Counted from the first letter of the stretch, positions 48,362-61,322 are shown. The stretch: 64,000 nt of DNA from Quillaja saponaria (GCA_029379385.1 CM055605.1:6731001-6795000); one strand, 5' to 3'. Made by a program: numbers and translations. Notes: generated by a model from the sequence alone, not told the origin.

Positions 48362-49769
48362 TGATAAAATACCTAAACTGTTTGAATTCAGTAATAATAA
48401 CAATCAAAGCAAAAGAAAGAGAAAAAGGGGATATTGCTTTTAAATCGTGACACAGAGGCTAATTGATGAAAGAAAAAGGAAAGTTTTCCTCAACGATGGC
48501 GTTAATTCCGTTTGAGGTATATACTTAAATTCATTCAATCTGCGATTATAGAAATATATGACCGTTAACATTTGAAATTTGAAATTTCTTAACCGGGCAA
48601 AAGCCAGCCAAATGCTTTCTCAGCTTTTCTGTTTCTTTTCTGGGCACTCCACAGTTTGACACGTATATGCATAGAGTATTATTTGCACAAGTTATCACAT
48701 TGCTTTCAAAAAATTCTTACATGGTCATCGACTAGCATGAATATAATTTGTGATTACGTAATTAATCATGACAAGTGAGACATAATTAATCATGACATGT
48801 TAGTATTCACCAGTTATAATAAACTAAATATGTAAATGTGTAAAAAAAAAAAATTTATATCAAAGAAATTTTACTAGTTAAACAAATTATTATATTGTTA
48901 ATTTCGTGATATAATTTGTGATTACATAATTAATCACAACATGATAGAACCCATGAGTTATAATAAGTTGAATATGTTAATGTATAAAACTTTTTTATCA
49001 AAATTTTTCTGGTAGTTGAACAGACTGACATCTCGTCTACTAAAAGTAAAGAAAAATGAACGTCAACCAAGTTTATAGTTTCCAATTTACCAACCTACGA
49101 AAATGGAAGTTAATATCCTCCCAACAAGTCCATCAAACTTTCTAAATTAAACTGGATTATTTATTAAAATATGTGTCGAGTTTATAACATCATTTACCTG
49201 TAAATAATCCAGCTCATAGTGTCTAGAGCTTTGTCGTGGTCACAAAGGTTTCTTGACAATGTCCTTTTTTTTTTTATAAGAATCTTGTACCATGTCCTTT
49301 CATAACATAAATGTTCTCGACTAGGAAGAAGGGAGTGGGGGAAAAGGAAAGGGTCACAATTATCCAGGTCTCAGTTGAAGATGATGCATCTGACTTCGAG
49401 CATCATAAAAAAAATTTACATTTCTTTCCTTGGACTATATGTAGTTTCTACAGGTGTTTCAGAGTCTAGGCGTTGAAACTGTTATGAGTTACTTGAATGT
49501 TTCCTTTTTACAAAAAGAAGAAGAATCTAATACATCTTGTTATATACACTGTAATAGCATACAACAACATACCCAATCACTGCAGACTGATCCTCAGCTA
49601 TCCTCAAAAGATATAAATTACTAGGAGTGGTAATCTGATCCATTTCTTACCTGTTGACCACTATCAAACCACCGATTCGATATCAGTACACCTTTTTATC
49701 TGACAGACAGGATGCATGCTTCCATTACCAAGTAAAGCACATGGAGCAAACTCATAGTTGAACATCATT
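48362..49769. other. Spacer between IF-2 and kinesin genes
   Basis: No gene seen. The stretch should hold the kinesin promoter and leader (about 48362-48550) and the IF-2 3' untranslated region (towards 49769). A diverged tandem duplication occupies 48741-49035 and a T-tract 49265-49276. Confidence 0.5.
48741..49035. repeat. Diverged tandem duplication, about 168 bp
   Basis: ATAATTTGTGATTAC(G/A)TAATT occurs at 48743 and again at 48911. It is followed in both by CAT(C)AC-type, AGTTATAATAA, AATATGT(A/T)AATGT and TTTTACTAGTT/TTTTCTGGTAGTT blocks. Unit 1 is about 48741-48908 and unit 2 about 48909-49035. Confidence 0.65.
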
Positions 49770-52700
49770 CTACAATTTCATTCCTACTCCTTCTACTGCA
49801 GCTGCCATTGAAGCTGATGCCTCTTCAAGGGTCCTCTTCTTCTGAACACTGTTAAAGGCCTCGACAATATCTCCCTCCTCCCAATCATCATAATCTTCAG
49901 CCCCAATTCCACACTCTAGTCCAGCATTTACCTGTACAAAATGACACGATGAAGTACATTGTGAGTGGGTGCAGGAAGAACTCAGCACCAACTAAAAACA
50001 AGAAAACTAATTTCTCCCCCAAAACATGACACTTAAGCAACTCTCATCATTAATTCTAAATATGATGAAACACATTGAAGTGATCAGGATCGATGATTTA
50101 TAGATATATTGATCAAAGACAATCTCACTGATTTACCAATCCATTAAGAGCATATAATTGCACTAACCAAATCTGAATTCCTTGAATCTATGGAAGTAGC
50201 TATATACCCGCAGCTCAACTACATCTTTCTTCTCATATTCTTCTTCCCTATCCATCTCCCTATCTCTGTTTTTTGTTTATCTTTCTGCTAGAACAGCAAG
50301 AATTTCTTAGTTACTTTCTAGGTTGATTATGGAAGGAGATTATTATACCCTTATTATCATACTTACTGTTATTATTGCTACCCATCAAATCTTTGTAAAG
50401 CTAGCTTCAATATACGTGCAGGTGAAGGTCAATAATATTGATGTTTATTTTACTTCTAATGGGAAACAACAGATCATATGCATTGATAGTGCCCAATTCC
50501 AAAAGAATTATGTCTTTTTGGTTTAGAAGGAAAATGATTCACATAGCTGACCCCAACTAGTTTGGGATATAAGGCTTAGTTGAGTTGGTTTAGAAGGAAA
50601 ACTTGCCCAAATTTTCTTCAGTCTCGTGACGAGGGGGAGGGAAGGAGGAGAGAGTGGAGCTCAAAAATCATAAAAAAGTTAGTATTTAACTAAACATATG
50701 GTAAGAGCTTTTCTGATGATGATGATCTCAATAGCTGCCTTGAGAAACTTTGTAAACAAAAGCAAGGCACTGATGAACAAGTCAGCCTTCACTCCATACA
50801 AAGCATAATCACGTGAGTCAATTGATAGCTAACCTAGTCAGTGTCCAAAGACCATATTCTTCGTGTCAGAATTGTTTAACTTATTTTATAACTATAAGCC
50901 ACGGTAGGGCAGGAGGCAGTCTTCTTTTTTGGGAAAACAACAGAGATAAAATTGTAGTATGAGAAGTAATACTGTAGAAACTCATACCTCTTTCACAATC
51001 TCCTTGACCCGCCTCAAAGAATCAAGAACGCCAACATAAACTGTTTTGCCCTTGCGAATTACCCGAATGCCACAGCCTTTTACTACCTTTCCCTCCGTTA
51101 CCATGCATCCAGCAACACGACCACTTCCACTGCTGAATACAGCCCGGACTTCAGCTGAGCCAATTGTTATTTGTTCCTAAAAACATAGAGCAGTTACTGT
51201 CATTACTGAATCTCATGTACCTTGAAACTTCAGAATGATAAACAAAAAGAACCGCATGCCCTAATATTTATCATCACTGACCTAACAAATCCATGACTTA
51301 TATCTGTACGAACAAGAATGGTGATTTTTTTTTTCTAAGGCAGTTTACAAGAAAAAACACTAAAGGGGGCAGGGGAACAGGTGAAAAAAAATAGTTGGCA
51401 CTTGACACTGGCTTAAACCTCTGCGTAAACCAGTATATATGGTCACCACACTGTGGTAACAATGTCCATGTCAAACACTATGTAACACATATATTGGTAT
51501 CATAACTTACAGTCTTATCATGCTTATTCCCTAAAAGGCACTAAACTAGCATGTCCAAGTAAAGAACGAAGATTATAAGTCCGTTCATATCAGAAGTACC
51601 CCAGTATATTCCCTTAGAATCTTAAAATTTAAAGATATATAAGGTACTGGAGGTGCATAACCTGAACCCTGCACATCATGTACATTAGGTGCTTGCAATT
51701 TAAAGACAAGTGAGCCTACCTCAACAGGATCTAGAAGTCCTTCCATTGCATTCCGCACATCATCAATCAGTTCATAGATGACTTTATATAATCGAATCTC
51801 AACACCTTTGTTTTCTGCATAGCTTTTCACAGATCCTGGTGTTTTGACATTAAATCCCAAAATAATGGCTCTGCTAGCAACCGCAAGGTCAACATCGCTG
51901 TTGCTGACATCACCTGTGGCTTGCAAGAGAAACTTCAAGGTGACATTGGCTCGTGGGAGCACCTGTAGAGCTTGTTTGACAGCTTCAATGGATCCCTAAC
52001 CATGTTCACGAGAATCAAAATTGCTTGCAGGTGAGGAAATAACCTCAGTGATGATCAATGAATGATATTTAAAAGGTAGCCATTCAAAACAAAATATGAG
52101 ACACCAAAAAGTTATCCATGCAAGTGGATCCATATTGTGTAAATCATTAGCCGTACAACAAATGCACACTTTCATTTTGGATGACAAAGAAGCTGATTCG
52201 TCTGTGCATAACTAATGCTCATACCATTCATAAAATGATGAGCATGTTCTGAATCAATATCCTGGGATATGGATCTCCTCTAGCAGAGAAACTCAAATGT
52301 CATTAAATACATCTGCGTCCGTGTTTATGTGCGTTGAGATAAACATCAAAAGAATAAAAATGAACATTTGTCCATATGTCCCTATGTCTAGACTTCTTAA
52401 GTTTTTTTTTTTTTTTTGGACTTTCTTGTCCTTTCCAGAGAATAGCAGACGCAAAACATTTCCAGCTAACTATTTCTAGCTATGTTACTAGAATCTACCA
52501 GCTGTTGCAATGCAATTATATTCCAGTATAGAGAAGTATGTATAGCCTTTTTGTGGTCTGTAAGGCAGATAGTTAACAAGTTCGTAAAACTGATCGAGGT
52601 ATGGATTTGTAGATTCCAACCGTGTAATATGACATAAAACCGTTAGATGATGTCCATCAATGAGTTCATCAATAGGATATTAGGATCATGGAAGCAATAG

Positions 52701-55700
52701 GTGCATTAATACCCAATCAACACAGGAGAAAGCTTTAAAATCTTTCCTTGTTTACATGTAAAAGAAATGCATACCTGAAGGTCAACTTTCATAATAATAT
52801 TTAGCTGGTGCAAATCTAGTCCTGAAAGCTTTCCTGCTGACACTGCAGAAGCCAAAGAAGAAAGGGTAACCTTGCCATCTCCTGCCTTAGCCGATATACG
52901 TTCATCCCGCAATGACTCTGCACGTGATTCTGCCTTTTCACGTGCAGCATCAAGGGAGTCAACAACCTCAAAACCATCACCAGCAATTGGAACATTATTC
53001 AGCCCAATAACCTGCAGTGTTATTCAAATGAAACATGTATGAAGAAATCTGAACTGAGGATTAAGCATTGTGAGAAAATTCGAACCAAGTAACACACATG
53101 CAAGAAATCAAACATTGAACATAAGCATCTGTTCAGAACCTCATAGTGAGCTTGAGAAGATACTAGAAGGAGACTGGGGATGGGGGCACTGTAAACTTGA
53201 GGGTATATGTGGCTCACATATCTCCATAGTTGTAAAAAAGATTATGGACTAATGACTGAAATAGCTATTATTTGTCAATAGTGGATTTCATGTCAAGCAA
53301 TTGCCAAATTCACAATGAAATCTGATGAGTTATGAAACAATTCAAGTTTTTAAGAAAATATTTTGTTTCTATTAGGCACAAAAGTAAATAAATTAAAAAA
53401 AAAAAAAAAAAAATAGCACACAAAGTGATTTGGTACTTTTTCCTCCCCTTGGGAGGTGTGTGTGAATGTCTACACCCGGTCACCCGGTAAAATAAAAGTT
53501 ACAGAAACATACTAATAAAATGTTGCACTAGGAGTAAAAAATGCAACCAACAATTCCAAGAATTCAAGTGACTTATTTATTTACATAATTGTTTAAACAA
53601 TATCTCAGTTACATGCATACTTGTTAAGAGCTAAAAGAACAGAGAAAGGTCCTGAGAGTTGAGACTGAAGAGAACTAATTTGTTCTTGACCACTTACTGA
53701 ATTGAAATATCCTAACTAATCCTTGTTCTTTCTTTCTTTATTTTTAATTTTTTTTCTTCGAGAGGTCTGCAAGCATGTGCATTGTTACGAATATGGCATG
53801 AGACCACTTCCAGATACTTCACTTTGGTAAAAGTGATAATATTAAATGATGATAACCTAATTGCTAGAAAGTTTAATGACATTCAAATGATACCACAAAC
53901 ACCAAAGGCTTAGGATTTTCTTTAGATGAAGACTTCACCATTGCTTCCATGAGATACCTGCTGCTATGAAAATGGTTAAAGGGGCCAAAAGATGATCAAG
54001 TGACAAACCTGTACAGGTATAGAGGGTCCAGCTACATCGATTCGATTTCCACCATCATCAAATAAAGCTCTCACCTGAATAAGGAAACATAAGAAGGCTT
54101 TAAAAGACAATGAGAAAGTAAGAAAAATTGATGTCTGGCATTAAGTATCAAAAGTTAAGGTCATAATAAGATTAAAATAAATAAAGTAAGCGTCTAGTCC
54201 TAGATGCCAACCTTTCCATAGGATTCTCCACAAACTATTACATCTCCCCTTCTAAGGGTTCCATTCTGCACGATAAATGTTGCAAATGGCCCTTTAGATT
54301 TATGAAGACCTGCCTCAATGACTGTGCCCTTTGCACTTCTATCAGGATTAGCCTTCAGCTCTTGCAACTAATCAATGATGCATGAAATCAGAATACATTC
54401 CACTCAAATAAAAAGTTATAAAAAAAGGTGTACATTTCTAAGCAAAGGCTGCACTATACAGTTGATAGGCCTTCACTCTACCATAAACATCCCCAAATAT
54501 GATCAAGGCGGGTTTAATCTTAGGTGCCTATAAGACAAACAGATTCTAAAAACAGACTAAGTTATCTTTCAACACGCACATAACTCTACATGTACATTCA
54601 CATATGCATCAAGAAAGATATTTTTAAAACGAAATCTTCAGATAAGTTTTAATATCTACAGAACTTATGTGGGTTCCAACAAAAATTAGAGATGGGAATG
54701 TGATGGTGAAGTCCATGTATCTTTGTGAGTACATATGTCTTGCAAGCTCATTGGATCAGGTAGGAATAATTGAATAGCATTATGAACTAGTCTACAACTC
54801 TTCCAAATAAAATTTTAATTGAAACTATCTTATTCAAGAGATTTTTATTTATTTATTTAAGAGATGATTCCTTACATAATTTATTCTAGCTACTAATAGT
54901 AAAAAACTAAATTACAGAAAGAATAATAATCATTCTTTGCAATTGAGATAAAATATGGAAAGCACTACTTATAAATTTTAAAGGACCAAAACAGCTTTTT
55001 GCTTTTGGAGAGCATTGGGTTTGACTATGATGCAACTATTGGTTTTCTTTGGGGATTTCATTGTATTGAAGGATGACAGGTTACTTTGGAGGTTTTCCAT
55101 GTTTGTGGCGATTCAGTGTATTAGGCATAATGCTACAATTCTCAAACAGCATTTTCTATTGCCTTGGCTTCTTTGAGATAGAATAATTGTTTTTTGCCTT
55201 CTCTATGGTGCTTTGCTTTGGCTATTTTTGAACAGACCTCAGAAAAGTAAAAATGGCTTTCCTTACCTAGCTCAAGGGACTGTACTGTAGAGCCCTTTTT
55301 TACTAGTTGTCTGGTTTTTTTTTTTTTTCTTTCTTCAGTGGTTAAGCAGAGTTCCTTATCTTCCTTATTGTATTTTTTTCCTTTTATTTTTTTTTTATAA
55401 ATAGTGTCATTTTTTTTTCTTTTCTTTTTTAAAAAAGAAGAATAAGACAAAACATAACAGTTAAAAGAGGTGATTTTTTAATTTTTTTTTGACTTGTCGG
55501 TATTTGCATAATGAACTTAAAGAGAACATATTGGCTTGCCAGTAACACGTAGCTTACCTCAGCAACAAGCATAACTGTTTCCAAAAGATCACCTATTTTC
55601 TCCCCTTTCAAAGCACTTATCTGCTTAAAGGAGATAGACGAAAAATTAATGTTCCCAAAAATAATAAAGCTATCAATAAAATATAAAAACTACTCTTGCA

Positions 55701-58492
55701 AATAAGGAAAACCTGAACCATAGGGATGTCCCCACCCCAATCTTCTGGCATTAGACCAATTGAAGAAAGCTCTTGCATGACTCGTTCTGGATTGGCTCCA
55801 TCTTTATCTATCTGGTTCAGTAAAAACATACCACAAGACATCACCAAGTTAAGCATAAGAACATGAAAATGCTGTTTTATTCATCTTTTCATAGCCAAAT
55901 AAACCAATATCATGTTCACATGCCTTATTTATAGCGATCACTATTGGAACTCCAGCAGCTTTGGCATGAGCTATGGCTTCATTTGTTTGAGGACGGATTC
56001 CATCATCAGCAGCTACAACAATGACAGCAATGTCTGTCACACTTGCTCCTCGAGCTCTCATTGCCCCAAATGCCTACAGGAGTGTACATAATAATAGATA
56101 TCATCTAAGAAAGAAAAGCGTGAGCATGTTACAGTTCACGATTTAGTTAATAAAGCCCAGTTACGAGAAGTTAAAGAGAGTAATTTCAGGGATCCCTGGA
56201 CTCAGATATGATCCAGCATAGAAAGAAAAAAGCAATTTTGCAAGTTTGGAAAAGAAAGTGGAGTGACATGTCTTCATTGGAAAATGAGTGTACCTCATGT
56301 CCAGGAGTGTCCAGGAAAACACATGGCTGTAATTTTCCATCAACAGGTACTAGCACTTTATATGCCCCAATTCCTTGTGTAATCCCACCAGCTTCTGAGG
56401 CAGCCACCTGCATACATATGCCAGTCAGGCCTGACTAGAAATTGTGTATGTTTTACAAAAATAAACAACACCACGGCTTAATCGCAAATTTCTGCCAACA
56501 TTATGAATCCATCATCACAAATCAACACCATGGAGCGAAAAACGGACAAGGAAGATGAGACAAACATCTCAACAAGGCATCATTTAATAAATTGTAAAGC
56601 CAAATGAGTTTGGAGCGAGTCCAAACTATATCTAATGCATGCACAAGCTCTGTCCAAAGCAATATGTAAACTATCATACCATCATAAGCACACTAAAAAA
56701 AATTATTTGATGATATAGACAATTTCACTCAAAAACTAACCACCTGTGAGACAGATTAATAACCATGGAACTCAAAAAAAGAAACTGAAAGGACCTAAAG
56801 ATAAGTTTCCGCTTTACCTTGCTCTTCCGTATATAATCCAAAAGAGTAGTCTGCCAAGTGGTAACAACAAATATGTCAGCAAACAATTTCACACAAAAAA
56901 AAAAAAAAAAAATCAGAGTAAAAGAAAAAATATCAAGTGTTGCCACTTACTTTGCCGTGATCAACATGACCCATTATAGTTATGACAGGAGGCCTATCTT
57001 GGAGTTTGTCAAGGTCCTCATCATCAAGAAATTCCTTTTTTCTGGCCATTTCGTCAACTTTGACAGGGTCAACATCTATCACTTGCACATCATACTCATT
57101 ACAGATCATCTTCACCATATCTGTGTCCAGAGTTTGCACTCCATCGGGCTTAACACCCTTCGAGTATAAATACCCAAGAATTTCACCTTCAGTGATGGCC
57201 AAGTTATAGGCTAACTCCTCTATCAACATACCTTTATCACCAACCTCTAGAATTTCTACTTTGACAGGAGCTGCCTCCTTAGCAGCCTGGAGCCTTGCAG
57301 CCTTCCGACTTGCTTTGCTCCATTTCCTCCCTTTTCTTGCGGCTGCACCAGGAATATTGACATTGAGTTCTGATGTATCCTCATCAACATCCTCAACCAT
57401 CCTCCTCCGTGGTCCTCCTCCAGTTGGACCACTTTTCTTGCGATAATCATCTTTAAATTTTCCCGGGGGAGGACCCTTTCCAGGTTTTGTTGGAGCTAGA
57501 ACTACTTGAGCAATTAGAGGATCAACCATTGGTTTCTTGGTTGCAAATTTGTCAATCAAGATAGGCTTCCTTTCTTTAGTTTTAGTAGGTCTTTCAGTTT
57601 CATGAGTCACAGATGACTTTGGAGCTGCCCCTACATCCTTCAAAACAACAGGTTTCTTGACCATGGGCGGAGAAGCTACAGAAGGCTTAGCTTGTAACTT
57701 TGGTGGAGGCCTTGAAGGTGACTGAGGAGGTTTTATAGGAGCACGGGATTGTGAAGTTACCTTTTCCAATCTCCTCGTTTCAGATTTTTCTTGTCCCGTC
57801 ATGTTATTAGGCTTGGGAAGTTCCTTTACTATCTTCTTCATAGTAGCTACACTGTCCCCTTTACGCCACACACTCTTCACAGTTTTAGCTTTCTTATTTG
57901 TTGTGAAATTTACAGGTTTATCTATTCTTGTATTAGTTGCTGTATTAGATACAGTTGGCCTATTAAGGGATCTGCTATTGTTCTTACTACCCAACTTTGA
58001 ATTTTCAAGTTTTTCAGCCTTCTCCAATACCTCTCCTAGTGACTCAATTACCTTATTCCTCTCTTCTACATCATCTAACTTTTCATCATCAGATTCCCCA
58101 GTTATCCTTGATGGCCCCCAAGTCACTACATTCTTGCCTAAGATGGGGTCCCCCTTGGACTCTGAAGACTTCAATGCCGGCTTGGGAGAAGGCTTAAGGA
58201 GAAATCCCGTATCATCACCCCCATTTTTACTTCCTCTACTGTTGTTAGAATCAAGGGAAATGGCATTACCTTGCTCAGCAACAAAATCAGTAGTTGTCAC
58301 AGAATATTTACAGACAGGCAAGGACACATAATGCCATCGTTTTCTACCCCTAAAGTTTCCTTTGGAAAGAGAAACTCTCCGAACAAGAAAACGGGATCTT
58401 TCAGACGAGCTTGCACTCACTACACTTCCCAAACTGACAATGGAAGCAAGAGAAGCCATTGTCCCTTGCATACTTCCTACTAATATTAGCAT
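49770..58492 (-). CDS. Chloroplast translation initiation factor IF-2 (FUG1-like)
   Basis: A GTPase that places initiator tRNA on the plastid ribosome. Twelve exons join exactly: 58492-56951, 56850-56818, 56407-56294, 56073-55924, 55811-55713, 55620-55558, 54367-54212, 54074-54009, 53011-52775, 51995-51720, 51176-50988 and 49931-49770, giving 1028 aa. The Arabidopsis protein At1g17220 is about 1026 aa by memory. The N-terminus is Ser/Arg-rich like a plastid transit peptide. A long Pro/Lys-rich linker and an IF2_N-like segment ([20 protein letters not shown]) follow. G-domain motifs are GHVDHGKT, DTPGHE, NKID and SALK. Later domains include [40 protein letters not shown] and [20 protein letters not shown]. 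The start [17 protein letters not shown] matches the family start. Intron 4 (55812-55923) has a GC donor. All GTPase motifs are intact. Confidence 0.96.
50532..50590 (+). mobile_element. Relic of an RTE-type LINE 3' end, in the last IF-2 intron
   Basis: In one frame the plus strand reads [11 protein letters not shown], stop, FGI, stop, GLVELV. It is the same cassette as at 19472-19523 (RKRIHVANP...GLVE), with DNA such as AAGGCTTAGTTGAGTT shared. It resembles the C-terminal tail of plant RTE reverse transcriptases. It lies antisense in the intron between 49931 and 50988. Confidence 0.45.
55812..55923 (-). other. Probable GC-AG intron of the IF-2 gene
   Basis: The donor reads AAG|GCATGT after the codon for the Lys of the G4 motif NKID; the acceptor is AACCAG before ATAGAT (Ile-Asp). 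Any GT donor nearby would break the NKID motif. The intron is 112 bp. Confidence 0.8.
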
Positions 58493-58740
58493 TGACCCCC
58501 CATAATGAAAAACAACCTAGTAATCCCTCATCCTAGAATCACTATAATTCCATATGAATTGTATAATTAGAACCCAAAACCAGAAAAGTTGAAGCTACCC
58601 AGCAATGGAATTGTTCAGCAACACAAAAAAAATGAATACAAAAACCAATAATTTGAAGAGTATGCAATCTTACCTCTTTGAGAATTTGTCGAATTGATAC
58701 AGAAATTACAAAAGCTTTATGGAATTCGTACCTGATGGTA
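58493..58740 (-). promoter_or_regulatory. Likely leader with a possible 5' untranslated intron (IF-2 gene)
   Basis: A donor-like CATCAG|GTACGA occurs at 58732/58731. Acceptor-like CTAG sites occur a few tens of bases upstream of the start codon. If used, the leader contains an intron of about 200 bp. The acceptor was not resolved. Confidence 0.35.
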
Positions 58741-58839
58741 AGGTTGCAATTAGAGAGAGTGTGAGACAAAGAAAGAAAGAGAAAGGAAGAAAAAAGGGAA
58801 AAGCTTTGTGGCGGTGAGGGTGGGGATAATATGGTATGG

Positions 58840-59690
58840 ACCGGAAGCGCTAAAATATTTTGGGGGGTACGGGTGGCTACTTCTCTGCCTGTCAAAATTT
58901 TGTGTACGTTATATGATAATGCTTTTTCATGATTTTTGATATTCAACTTTTGTTTTTTTAGTGTATCGAATCAACTTATTTGTATCATTATTAATTTCAA
59001 AGATTAAGTTTTTCTCTTTTTCCTACTTTGCTATAAGTAATTTTTTAAATTAATATATAATCTCTAATATAAATTTATATGAATAAAATTATCACACGTC
59101 AATCTATGTGATTAAAATAAAAAATAATTTTTGGTGTTAAAAATAGATATAACTTTTTAATTCAACAACAATTTATACATTGGAATAAATAGTAATATAT
59201 AGAATGAGATATATAATTGTTGTTTTTTTAACTTATTTTAATTATTTATCAATTCGCACTAATTTTATTTTTTTGTCAACTGCAGAAATTTCATCTCTTA
59301 TATAACTAAGCTGTGGTAACAATTTTGTAGGACAAAAAAAAATTCGATACATAAGAACTCGATGGACATAAATCATCCAAAAAATACAACACACTACACA
59401 CAAATTCAAACTCTGGGAATGGACAATTCTATACTTATACATACATGCTCCATGACCTTGGTAACTACGTAATTAGCATACCAATTGGTATTATTGAAAA
59501 CTTCACATTGTATGCTGCCTTTTTGGAACATATTTTATTATGCTAATTCACAACAACACCAAGTGGAGACAATTACAACAGTAACATCTAAAAGAAACAT
59601 CTACCAAGTTTGCTTGCTTTGTTTTGAGTAAGAAGAAAAAAGAAAGATAGTTCATCCTCATAATTTTTAACATCTCGTTTGTGATTGTCC
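58840..59690. other. Intergenic stretch upstream of the IF-2 gene
   Basis: AT-rich; nothing recognised. Confidence 0.5.
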
Positions 59691-59795
59691 ATCCTTACAA
59701 GTATTTTTCTACGAGTTCGAACCCTTGACATTACAGAAGTCCTTAACTGCTGAATTTAAGCATGCTTGCCACTTGAACCATATCTTGTTGGGTTC
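59690..59795 (-). mobile_element. Possible tRNA-derived SINE fragment
   Basis: On the minus strand an A-box-like TGGTTCAAGTGG (about 59768-59779) is followed some 45 bases later by a B-box-like GGGTTCGAACTC (about 59712-59723). This is the internal RNA polymerase III promoter layout of tRNAs and plant SINEs. The rest does not fold as a tRNA by eye, so a SINE head is the better reading. Confidence 0.4.
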
Positions 59796-59799
59796 CACT

Positions 59800-60302
59800 A
59801 ATCTTTTATATATGTTAAGTGTTTATGTCCAAATAATAAAGTGAACACCAAGTGGACAACTCCCAAAGATCGTGGGCAGAAGAACACTTTGTGAGTAAGT
59901 GTAATGCAACTTTTAGATAAGCATAGAGTACTATTATTATGACAAAACCAAAATCAAACAAACCAAATAGCAAACAGAAAATTGTGAGAGAGACTGTTTC
60001 TGGATTGGATCTGAAATAATACAAGACATGATCAACAACTATAGACATGAAGGTTGTTAGCTTGTTGCAACCGATGATGAAACAAAATCTTGAGGGAGAC
60101 TGTTCAAATTAACAAGTTTTATTGTACATGTATCAAGGAAACTAAATTGTTTTATTACAATTATCGATCATAGTAGGAATTAATTAATCAAACTAACCAT
60201 AAACAGTACTCTAGAAACCAGGACATAACTAAAATTCTTAACATCTTCATTACCTCAGTGCAAACTCTATTGTAAGAAGCTTTTCCATGGCTCTCTACAA
60301 TA
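59800..60302. other. 3' flank of the first secreted-protein gene
   Basis: No other gene seen. The 77-codon minus frame at 59815-60048 is Leu/Val/Phe-rich by chance and matches nothing known. Confidence 0.45.
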
Positions 60303-60725
60303 CTAGGGATACAAGTGCTTTTCCTTACAATTTCTCTTACAATCATGAAAAAGAACCTGGTACGAGTGCTTTGGAAGATGTTTATAAACTAGAAGACGTT
60401 CCCTGCATGCTCTCCCACAACGTTCATCTAGTTCTTTTATCATACAAATAGACAAGCATGCAGAGAAAAGAGGTTGAAAAGTATGGTGAGGAAGATCTCT
60501 GAATAATCGAAGACGGTCCTTACAAAAACCATAGCAATGTTTTATTAGCTCTTGTTCCTTTTCTTCACGTATAGAAAGCTCATCAGCATCAACGGTAGTA
60601 CTGCAAATTGTTGAAGTTTGGCCAGAGAGACAAGGATGGTCATGATCAAGAGTACTGCCTGTGTTAAGCACAATCAAAACCATCATGATCAATAATAGAA
60701 TCTGTATTTTATGTTTTCCATCCAT
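60303..60725 (-). CDS. Secreted cysteine-rich protein with two CX3C-X21-CX3C modules
   Basis: A single-exon frame of 140 aa. Residues about 7-24 (IQILLLIMMVLIVLNTGS) form a signal peptide, so it should be secreted. After a linker with Cys32 and Cys41 come two exact modules: C64-x3-C68-x21-C90-x3-C94, and eight residues later C103-x3-C107-x21-C129-x3-C133. The modules also share an (F/Y)(R/K)xLPxHx(F/Y)QxLF core. The layout, two CX3C pairs separated by a likely helical stretch, recalls the plant alpha-hairpinin fold, but with a longer spacer than I know for that family. TATAAATTT occurs about 50 bp upstream of the ATG. I do not recognise the family and assign no function; a signalling or defence peptide precursor is possible. 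A related gene lies 2.4 kb upstream at 63092-63352. Confidence 0.7.
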   Translation of the reverse strand: MDGKHKIQILLLIMMVLIVLNTGSTLDHDHPCLSGQTSTICSTTVDADELSIREEKEQELIKHCYGFCKDRLRLFRDLPHHTFQPLFSACLSICMIKELDERCGRACRERLLVYKHLPKHSYQVLFHDCKRNCKEKHLYP

Positions 60726-60770
60726 AGCTAATTGTTTCTTCTTTGTTACACAAGTAAGTTAATTAGACAA

Positions 60771-60780
60771 TAAATTTATA
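60771..60780 (-). promoter_or_regulatory. TATA box of the 140-aa secreted-protein gene
   Basis: TATAAATTTA on the minus strand lies about 50 bp upstream of the start codon at 60725. Confidence 0.5.
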
Positions 60781-61322
60781 GCCTCGATGCAATTTACCTA
60801 TATGAGGAGCTGAGAAAAATTTTAAGATACTAATTTATTTTAAGAATAATTTTTGTTTTAAAAAACAGGTTTTAATTCAAATGAAAAGTTTTTCTTTTGA
60901 TGAATAAAAAAATTAATTAGGTTCATTAATTATATTGTTTCAGATAAACCATGAATTTTTTTATTTTTTATTTAACAAACAATCATTTTATTAGATAACG
61001 TAGAGAAGAAGTTATGCCTCTTCATTAGGTCCATTAGTTATTGTGAAGTTATGTGTTTTTTAATTTTTAATTTTTGCTAAATAATAAAACTAAAACAGTC
61101 ACAAATGTCACTGTATAAAAACATCAATTCGCTGACAACAAGTGTTAAGAATCTTTTGTTAGAAAATATAAATGATTAAAATCAAGAATGGTTGTTGGTG
61201 TTAAGTGGCAAATGTCACTTATTTATTTATGGTGTAAAATTAGATATATTGACGGTGTATCAAATATTATTTTATTGATTAAATACTTAACCTTATTAAA
61301 TTTATAGATGATATAATTAAAA

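Noticed and set aside
55142..55450. A 102-aa Lys-rich protein in an IF-2 intron
   Set aside because: Produced by A/T homopolymer tracts read as Lys codons; no homologue recognised and inside an intron.
57791..58331. A 176-aa plus-strand protein opposite the IF-2 transit-peptide and linker region
   Set aside because: An antisense shadow of the Lys/Pro-rich linker. The minus strand has the complete IF-2 model with exact splice junctions.
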